A stretch of DNA of 64,000 bases from Enoplosus armatus (taxonomy: Eukaryota; Chordata; Actinopteri; Centrarchiformes; Enoplosidae), in the NCBI RefSeq assembly GCF_043641665.1, contig NC_092181.1:11315818-11379817 (forward strand). Direction: 5' to 3'. Of the stretch, positions 58,452-64,000 are shown piece by piece. A program made the translations under genes and the position numbers. The notes beneath the pieces were generated by a model. That model saw only the letters and a program-made list of their open reading frames with translations. It was not told the origin of the DNA and did not search any database. The stretch's first letter is position 1. Each line of letters begins with the position of its first letter.

Positions 58452-60926
58452 AACACACACAGATACAGATACAGATACAGTAAGTGTCAGATATCTGTTC
58501 ATAAGTCCTGCTGTTAACTAGCACATAAACCATAACCATAACCATGAAATACATTTTTTTACTTGAAGACTGATGACACAAGCTGTTTTTCAATAATTAC
58601 ACTATACTTGTGTGTATGTCTAGACATCACAAGAACAAATAAGCTGGCTTCACCTGTGACTTGACCCACAGCACACCTATAACACACAGTAACGCACCTC
58701 TTTGCGCCCCCCACACCCAGTTTCCTGCATGTAGAGGAAAACATGGTGCACAGTCACATACATTCACCAAAACTGAAAGTCAACCACTTATCACTCACTC
58801 ATTTAACACACTCTACCATGCATGTAACTCTTAGGAATGAAAACAAACACTTGTGTTTACTTGTACTTATCAATTTATTCATCCAGATCACAGCAAGTTA
58901 GTTGGTATCATTTAGCCAAAATGCTCTTTAAATTTTGTATCCATATGATATATGAATGTATGTATATTTAGAAATTAAAACTTTAAAATAGAGAAACTTA
59001 AGATCACACACACACGCACTCAAAGAAGACCATAGCCTGCATATACATGAACATGCGCACTCTCTGCTCTTTCCCAGGCCAGCGTCAGAGTACTCCAGCC
59101 CATCAGGGCGTCCGCTGAGCTGCGTGGTGGACGAGAACACTCCAGTGATGACACCTGTTAATGGGGCCGAGGCCAGCGTCCCACCGGGCGAACAGCGGAT
59201 CCAGGAGAGACGGGTTCGATCTCAGCGGCATCGTAACTACATGAGTCGAACGCACCTGCATACGCCGCCTGACCTGCCTGAGGGTTATGGTGAGAGACAC
59301 ACTTAGCAACACACTCACACACATACACCTTCGCTAACTGTTTATCTTTTAAAAATTAAATCTGGTAAAGTAGGAAAATAGTGATAAGGTCTCAATAAAT
59401 TGTTGCATTTTGAAGCAATCTTCTTCATTTTCTACTGTGATGTGTTTTTTGTGGAACATTTTGTGTGGAGTGTGTTGGCTGGCTGACAGTCCTGAAGTTT
59501 CAGAAGCATGTAAATAATTTATGCTGTCTTTTGAACACTAAATATGTATGTAAAAAAAAAATAAAAAGAAGCAGAATCAAGAGGAAGAATCAACTGGTTG
59601 ACGGTTATTTCACTGCCAGAATGCTTCTTCCCTTTTAGTTCTGAACACAGACTTAGTTACTATCTAGTTTTGGGCTGTTACCTTGGAAAGGGATTGAACA
59701 TGGTGTAAACTCAGTATCAAAACAATTAGGTCACCTGAAAATGTATTTACACACCTGACAGACCCCGGTCTGATGCTTTTAACAAATGCTGGTTACATTT
59801 GACAGCTCAGCCTTGTCACTAGTCACTTCATCCAATTTGTTCTTGCAAAAATTTCCAGTACATCACTGTGTTGATGCTTACATTTTATTATAAGATGTTT
59901 CAGCGCAACTATAGTGCAAAGGTACCTCCTGCTGGTGGTCAAGGCATGTAGTCAGGGAGTGGTTCTCACCTGAGAACTGTGTTACTGATATCAAGGCATA
60001 AGGCAATTTGAGTCCCTGCCCTAACCCACAAAAATACAAGATACACACATCAAAGACATGATGACCTGCTCCTTGTATCTTGTTTGCAGCCTGGAGGCAG
60101 TGATATGTTGAGCATTTTCTTTTTTTAATGTTGAGAATAGAGTTTAAATGCCCTTTTTATCCTCTATTCCTGTTCTCTCTCTGTCTGTCTCCCTGCTCTG
60201 TCCTTGGGCTCACTCACTTCTCTACTAACCCCATCCCTCTCCTCCTTTCCCTCCTTCCCACAGCACCACATCATGACAACTGCAATCAACACTTGCTATG
60301 TGTTAATATACTCTCCTCTCCTCTCCTCTACTGTTTGCAAACACTTTCCAGTGTTGGAATGTTTTGGCTTTGCAGACTGATATTCCCACAGTGAAGAGAC
60401 AGAGGGAAAGCGGGGTATTCATAGCTTGGTGTGTAGCTCAGAGAATAACTTCAGGTTATTGGCTATTTTTTATGTCTGTAATTCTTAAGCTGGCCTTACT
60501 TACGGCATGCAAACATCAGAACGTTTTTTTCAGAAAAAGTGTACTTTTCACAGTCAGCCACAGTGCACCCCACAATACCCACAGAGTCTGTAAAGTAAAT
60601 TATTATTTTAAGTGTGGTGCTGTATGCCAGCGATTTTAGAATGGCATTGTTGGACCTGTGCCCCCTTTGCAATCCTGCTGTGTCCACTGAGGCTGGCCAA
60701 GGTCGGACAAAGTGAGTCACTGATGCCCAACAGCTAGTGAGCTTTCTTTCTCAGCTGAACCCTCTGAACCAGTGGCTGGGTGTGGTGAGAGAGAGAGTGT
60801 GTGTGTGAGGGGAAAAAAGAGAGGGAGAGGTGGGTAGGAAATTAGTTGTGCCAGTAGGAAGTTGGGGTGGGGGGGTTGTGATGGATTAGTGGGTGAATAT
60901 ACACACATGAACACCACGCCCGTGCA

Positions 60927-60978
<52 letters not shown>

Positions 60979-62362
60979 TGTGCCAACATTCACACACTCA
61001 CTCTCCAATCATCCATGAGCTGGATGGAACCAAATATCCAACAAGCCAATGACGAATGATTCTCTTCTGATTTCTTTTTGGTGTCCTCGGTTCCCTTATT
61101 TGTTTACAATATATTATATTAGTGGGTTTGGAATAAGTGGCAGCATTTTTTCCATTTCCTTTTGGTTTGGGAGATTAATAGGAAGGGCTGACTTTCAGAG
61201 CGCACAACAACCTTTAAGAGAAAACAAGGCAGCTAGGATGCATTGAGGAACTCTGCAAGGGAAAACACTCATGGAAGTCTTTGATACACTCCCCTCACAT
61301 TTTATTCTCCCTGTCCTCTTGGGACAGGCCGACTGGAGACTGGAGAGGAACTAATTGATTACATTGGCGCACACCTTAAGAAACTCTTGTCCCTGCAGTT
61401 TGCCTGTCACATCAATTATAAACAGACTTCACCTTCTCCAAAATACACAAACTGTATTTCCATGCTTGTACCCACCAGGACTAGACTACAGAACAACACT
61501 TCCAATCTTGTTTCAGTGCTGTGTTTTTGCCTTTTTGACATATTAATTCCAATCATTTTTTTCTCTCTGTTTCAGAGCAAAGAACAACTCAGCAGGGGCA
61601 GGTCTACTTCCTCCACACACAGACTGGAGTCAGCACCTGGCATGACCCCCGGGTGCCCAGGTAACTCCTTTTGTGTTTATATTTTTCCATCTTCATGGTC
61701 CAAATTTGTATCCATTTATAAAGTACTTTCTTTTGATGAATGTTTTTAAGAGCTATTAATATTGGCATAATTATCTCAGAGACACATTGGCTTAAACACA
61801 TGATAAATGCAGTGCAGTGCTGACAGTCTGTATTGTTTTTAATCCTAATATAAAACCTGACGTATATTCCCAAACCTGACAGGCCCAAACTGGACTTGAC
61901 TGGGCTGCATCAAACCTAATTTCTCACTTAATTGCTCAGTTGTGTTCAAAAACAGTCTTATTAGTCAAATTTCAGGCTCATGTCAGAGCCAGCCAAACTA
62001 ATGACCCCTGAGTCCGATGTAGAGTTGGAAGAACATTTTTGGACAGATGTTGAGCTGAACTCACCGCAGGCCAGTGGTTCTGCATTCAATCAAATGCAGA
62101 ACCAACTCTCAATAGCCCACAAGTTAATTCACCAGAGATTACAAGCAGTGCTATTGCGCTACACTTTTGGCCATGTCTCGGTGTAGCTGCAGCTCAGTCG
62201 ATGAAGCACATGCATTTAACATCCAACTCACAGCAGCAAACCTCTGGGTTTGGTCATTTTGGACAGAGCTGCTAAAATGACCCAGTATGTTGTGATGAGT
62301 GCAGCGAGGCATGTGCTTTGTCCCTGAGTGATGTGTCCTCACTTCACGCAAGGACAAAGTAT

Positions 62363-62398
<36 letters not shown>

Positions 62399-63408
62399 GC
62401 ACAAGTCCTCCTTAGGCTACGGCGTTGTCCCAGATCAGGGCTGAGGTTTCTCCTGACAGGGATGTCAGTTTACAGAAGAGAAGAGGAATCAAGAAATTAG
62501 AACAACTACTTTGTCAGAAGGATAATGGCGAGGTTAATGTCACTGATGCTCTTGGGTCTGTTGAGTGCTCTCGTCCTGAGTTCTGATTGGCTGAGTCCTG
62601 TGAACATGCTGTAAAGGAAATGTCTACGTACTGCTTCATATAAATGTTAATGCCAACCCATATTTCATCACTTCTACCAGTACAACACTACATTTGCTAT
62701 TGAAAGGATGACATTTATTTACAGTTATTAAATTATTCTTCATTAAAAATGAAATATTTATTGAACAGGTTTATTGTAGTTGTGTGTTTTTAAAAGCAAT
62801 TACCTACTTATTACTACTACTTACCGTTGAACTTTAGAAAAGCAGCCAACAATACATCATACCTAATGACGGTTGTAAAAATGTAAAACCACAGTGGAGC
62901 AGGGTCTCTTGTTTAATTGTGCTCTTCAGAAAATCCTGAACACCACAAAGGGACAGTGACTCCGATGGGATTCAGCAGCTAAGGAGTTTGTTAAGCAACT
63001 TAATTATATAATTACTTTATAATCTATGTTAGGAGGTAATTATCTCCCATCTGAGGCCAATCAATTATATAGTAGTGCATCATAATCCTAAAGTACTTAA
63101 ACTAGTCAAAGATCATTGCTGCTCTGTCAGCCGGCCTGTTTTATGCAGTATATGTGTTTGTATGTATTAATAGTTCAATTTAGAATTACATTTAAATTGT
63201 ACTATCATTGTCGCTAATGGTTTCTATGTGTCTTTTTTTCTTCGTTCAGGGACCTAAGCAATGTGAACTGTGAGGAGCTGGGCCCACTGCCACCAGGCTG
63301 GGAGATCAGAAACACAGCCACCGGCCGCGTCTACTTTGTCGACCACAACAATCGAACAACACAGTTCACAGACCCGCGGTTATCTGCTAACCTGCATCTA
63401 GTGCTCAA
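18355..63408 (+). CDS. smurf2: E3 ubiquitin ligase SMURF2, N-terminal part (C2, WW1-WW3), runs off the right edge
   Basis: Coding exons in the window are 18355-18406, 43543-43581, 46525-46633, 52011-52144, 55920-55985, 56548-56632, 57170-57253, 59078-59289, 61576-61660 and 63250-63408. All splice sites are GT/AG and phases join, giving 341 codons plus two bases. The family is a NEDD4-type HECT ligase that ubiquitinates SMADs and TGF-beta/BMP receptors. Residues 1-17 are [17 protein letters not shown]. The C2 domain covers about 13-115 and binds membrane and the HECT domain. WW1 is at 159-190 ([20 protein letters not shown]), WW2 at 256-289 ([13 protein letters not shown], with Y for the first W) and WW3 at 302-335 ([13 protein letters not shown], with F for the second W). 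Presence of the WW1 exon and the [20 protein letters not shown] linker separates it from SMURF1, which lacks that WW1. The HECT domain and stop are beyond the window. Intron 1 is 25,136 bp; introns 5 and 6 are only about 0.55 kb. Confidence 0.95.
20694..20735 (+). repeat. Copy B of the smurf2 leader segment, in intron 1
   Basis: This copy is 40/42 identical to 18202-18243. It is preceded by a pyrimidine-rich tract ending in CACAG, a better-looking splice acceptor than at copy A, and is followed by CTAGGGTGGG. It could be a cryptic or alternative leader exon, or merely a local duplication. Confidence 0.85.
24844..24888. repeat. Near-perfect 45-nt inverted repeat (hairpin)
   Basis: The left arm 24844-24865 (starting TAATATCACCTCATGAC) is the exact reverse complement of 24867-24888, with a single G between. 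That gives 22 bp arms with no mismatch. There is no coding context. It is the core of a fold-back element or a cruciform-forming palindrome. Confidence 0.95.
24892..24914. repeat. Second perfect inverted repeat, 3 bases after the first
   Basis: GATGGGTTAAG, one T, then CTTAACCCATC: 11-bp arms with no mismatch. It shares the word GGTTAAGTC with the first hairpin, so the two may derive from one another. Confidence 0.95.
27182..27225. repeat. (CA)n microsatellite
   Basis: About 22 uninterrupted CA units in smurf2 intron 1, flanked by imperfect CA/GA units. Confidence 0.97.
27420..27830 (-). mobile_element. LINE ORF2 3'-end remnant with a TG tract inside it
   Basis: On the minus strand 27820-27515 is an open frame with [64 protein letters not shown]. 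This is the conserved C-terminal block of ORF2 proteins of L1/Tx1-type fish LINEs (CxxC...H...C plus W). After a stop and frame change, the pattern [12 protein letters not shown] continues toward 27420. The (TG)n tract at 27737-27766 encodes an HTHT run where family members have a short WTP-type linker. The element is dead. Confidence 0.8.
27737..27766. repeat. (TG)n microsatellite within the LINE remnant
   Basis: Fifteen TG units that interrupt, in frame, the former LINE coding sequence on the minus strand. Confidence 0.95.
27831..30465 (+). other. smurf2 intron 1, middle part
   Basis: AT-rich intronic sequence. It includes a (TG)n tract at 28865-28893 and a TC run at 29807-29820. Several frames of 60-108 codons overlap these simple repeats or have no resemblance to known proteins. 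I see no exon. Confidence 0.55.
30466..31390 (-). mobile_element. Non-autonomous hAT transposon with 8-bp target duplication
   Basis: The ends are CAGGGGTCTGCAACC on the left and, in reverse complement, CAGGGGTTGGCAACC on the right (13/15 identical). Both sides are flanked by an identical 8-bp duplication, GTCTAGTA, at 30458-30465 and 31391-31398. An 8-bp duplication with CAGGGG termini is the hallmark of the hAT superfamily. Both ends carry AGAGCC/GGCTC-rich subterminal sequence. The 925-bp length and the minus-strand mini-ORF (30962-31081) show an internal deletion derivative. It lies in smurf2 intron 1. The intact duplication and good ends suggest a fairly recent insertion. Confidence 0.93.
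30962..31081 (-). pseudogene. Miniature 39-codon remnant of a hAT transposase
   Basis: The frame opens with [16 protein letters not shown], which resembles the start of Charlie-like/GTF2IRD2-related hAT transposases (KRKV.EENR.F). It closes with [19 protein letters not shown], which resembles the short C-terminal tail of the same proteins. The BED/RNase H and dimerisation parts are all missing, so an internal deletion has joined the two ends in frame. It cannot be a transposase. Family similarity is from memory of motif patterns. Confidence 0.6.
32581..32617. repeat. (ATAAT)n pentanucleotide repeat
   Basis: About seven copies of ATAAT in smurf2 intron 1, with few interruptions. Confidence 0.95.
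34878..34944 (+). repeat. G-rich block ending in a 32-base G run
   Basis: Two GGGG(C/T)GGGG-type units, a short GT tract, then an uninterrupted G run at 34913-34944. It is capable of G-quadruplex formation on the plus (sense) strand of the smurf2 primary transcript. The exact run length is unreliable in any assembly. Confidence 0.95.
42294..42337 (+). repeat. 22-bp tandem duplication
   Basis: Two adjacent copies of GAAAGAACTGAATGTAGAAG plus AT, differing at one base (G/A). Confidence 0.92.
42493..42534 (+). repeat. 21-bp perfect tandem duplication
   Basis: Two adjacent identical copies of a 21-base unit starting TTCACTGTGGTTTTTATTAC. A recent replication-slippage event is the simplest explanation. 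Confidence 0.95.
43582..44929 (+). other. smurf2 intron 2, left part
   Basis: No exon or element recognised; only short CA-rich and T-rich stretches are visible. Confidence 0.5.
44930..45780 (-). mobile_element. LINE endonuclease-domain fragment (Rex1/L2-like), broken
   Basis: Three minus-strand pieces follow the order of a fish non-LTR ORF2 N-terminus. Near 45777-45660 is LPARRRG. Near 45500-45440 is [18 protein letters not shown], matching the basic block before the endonuclease. At 45260-44949, in one frame, are [29 protein letters not shown] and [11 protein letters not shown]. These correspond to the VYIPP.AN, GDFN and TLDLCY signatures of the apurinic endonuclease domain. The aspartate-bearing DFN is present but the preceding G is E. 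Frames change between pieces, and reverse transcriptase is absent. It is a dead insertion inside smurf2 intron 2. Confidence 0.75.
45781..46524 (+). other. smurf2 intron 2, right part
   Basis: Intronic sequence leading to the T-rich acceptor of exon 3; nothing else recognised. Confidence 0.5.
46634..52010 (+). other. smurf2 intron 3
   Basis: There is no exon. It contains a short (GTA/GAA)n run near 47670 and a 67-base (TG)n tract at 51361-51427. A 21-nt palindrome lies at 51791-51811 (AATTTAATTA, T, TAATTAAATT). A 92-codon plus-strand frame at 48476-48754 has no recognisable similarity. Confidence 0.55.
51361..51427. repeat. Long (TG)n microsatellite
   Basis: About 33 uninterrupted TG units, the longest pure dinucleotide tract in the window. 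It is likely to be highly polymorphic and can adopt Z-DNA. Confidence 0.97.
53814..53859. repeat. (CA)n microsatellite
   Basis: About 23 CA units in smurf2 intron 4, followed by degenerate CA-rich sequence to 53890. Confidence 0.97.
54005..54052. repeat. (CA)n microsatellite
   Basis: About 24 CA units, only 145 bases from the preceding tract. Confidence 0.97.
54606..54766. repeat. Compound (CA)n/(TC)n microsatellite with an internal duplication
   Basis: Two CA tracts are each introduced by ATGCGCACACAAACACACA (at 54604 and 54646), which shows a unit duplication of about 42 bases. They are followed by a TC tract from about 54706. Alternating purine-pyrimidine next to polypurine-polypyrimidine can form Z-DNA and triplex structures. 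Confidence 0.95.
57474..57532. repeat. (CA)n microsatellite
   Basis: About 27 CA units with one CATA interruption at the left, in smurf2 intron 7. Confidence 0.95.
57890..58050 (+). repeat. Purine-rich low-complexity stretch
   Basis: The plus strand is mostly A and G (GAGGAAGAAGAGG-type words), followed by a second such stretch at 58245-58320. The minus-strand frame here is leucine/proline-rich only because of this bias. Confidence 0.8.
59290..61575 (+). other. smurf2 intron 8
   Basis: No exon. It includes a CTGCTGGTGGTC word near 59930, a TCCTC run near 60310, a GA run near 60787, and the (CA)n tract at 60930-60976. Confidence 0.55.
60930..60976. repeat. (CA)n microsatellite
   Basis: About 23 CA units in smurf2 intron 8. 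Confidence 0.97.
61661..63249 (+). other. smurf2 intron 9
   Basis: No exon; a (CA)n tract lies at 62366-62397. Two short frames near 61980 and 62318 show no recognisable similarity. Confidence 0.55.
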
Positions 63409-64000
63409 GTGAGTGTATCAGTCATTGATGCGTTTGAGCCCCCAGAACAAAGAAATATTGTGGTTTAGATTTGTGTTACCAATGACTTTTTTTCTACATA
63501 AAAGCATCAAGTATAATTACACACAACTCTTAAACTCTTCCAAAATAGAAATGGTCAAATATGTTGCTGCACGCAAATATGTATATTTACTGCTGCTTTA
63601 CTGCTATAGTTAACGGTCCCTTCTACCCTGAATACTCAAATTAGTGATGGCAAAAACATAGACTTATGACAGATGTAAATAAAGGAAAATGAACTGGAAA
63701 AGAAAGGAAACACAACAAATCAAAATGTGATGCTTCAAACAAGTTTCAGACACATCGTGGGGTTAATGCACATATTATGCTCATGTGATGCCTATTTTTA
63801 TATGTTAAGGCTTTAAACCAAGTCCAGTATTTTGTCTCTACTCACTGCTGACGCACAACTGTGCTGTCGGTCTTGGTTTAGTTTACGGACCTCTCTTTAG
63901 TCTCTGAATTATTTTCCACTGATGACTGTTAGCAGGAGTGTCAGCGGCTTAGTGTTTTTAAAAGCGGCTTCACACTCACACTATCCGTCCTGGAAATGGA
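63409..64000 (+). other. Start of smurf2 intron 10 to the window edge
   Basis: Begins with the donor GTGAGT after exon 10. No further exon is recognisable before the edge; the coding sequence for the region after WW3 and the HECT domain must lie to the right. Confidence 0.6.

Larger units (their letters stand above)
57254..59077 (+). other. smurf2 intron 7
   Basis: No exon. It contains CA tracts at 57474-57532, 57658-57679 and 58416-58446, short hexamer repeats (ATACAG near 58463), and purine-rich stretches at 57890-58050 and 58245-58320. Confidence 0.6.

Noticed and set aside
18355..63408. Identity as smurf1 in place of smurf2
   Set aside because: An extra WW1 exon at 57170-57253 and the [18 protein letters not shown] linker match SMURF2; SMURF1 has no such WW1.

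Overview
The window is vertebrate, almost certainly teleost (percomorph-like) nuclear DNA. It has intron-rich genes with GT/AG splice sites, many CA/TG microsatellites, fish-type non-LTR and DNA transposon remnants, and three genes whose products match vertebrate C17orf58, KPNA2 and SMURF2. In human all three lie on 17q23-q24, and C17orf58 and KPNA2 are neighbours there. The species cannot be fixed from the sequence.

Layout. Bases 1-3014 hold no gene, only decayed repeats including a LINE reverse-transcriptase scrap. Bases 3015-7073 (minus) hold a complete five-exon C17orf58-like gene encoding a secreted 393-residue protein with a C-terminal netrin-like module and a TATA box just upstream. 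Bases 7074-10286 are a head-to-head spacer carrying a tRNA-Arg(CCG) gene (minus), degenerate repeat units and the CCAAT/CRE promoter of the next gene. Bases 10287-16597 (plus) hold a complete ten-coding-exon kpna2 (importin alpha-1, 526 residues). From 18355 to the right edge (plus) lie the first ten coding exons of smurf2, covering the C2 domain and WW1-WW3. The HECT domain lies beyond the window. The first smurf2 intron is about 25 kb and holds most of the non-coding sequence.

Mobile and repeated DNA. The clearest elements are a hAT-type non-autonomous transposon (30466-31390) with perfect 8-bp target duplications and a miniature 39-codon transposase remnant, and a TTAA-flanked fold-back MITE inside a C17orf58 intron (3808-4340). 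There are three LINE fragments, all on the minus strand, one with a TG microsatellite grown inside its former coding sequence. There is also an almost perfect hairpin pair (24844-24914), a 42-bp copy of smurf2 5' leader sequence placed in intron 1, and a 32-base G run.

The three genes are not an operon and have unrelated jobs: an extracellular netrin-domain protein, a nuclear import receptor and a ubiquitin ligase of TGF-beta/BMP signalling. The most interesting points are the tRNA-Arg between C17orf58 and kpna2 (possibly an ancient synteny), a convergent pair of CTCF-like sites around C17orf58, the duplicated smurf2 leader segment, and the hAT and hairpin elements.
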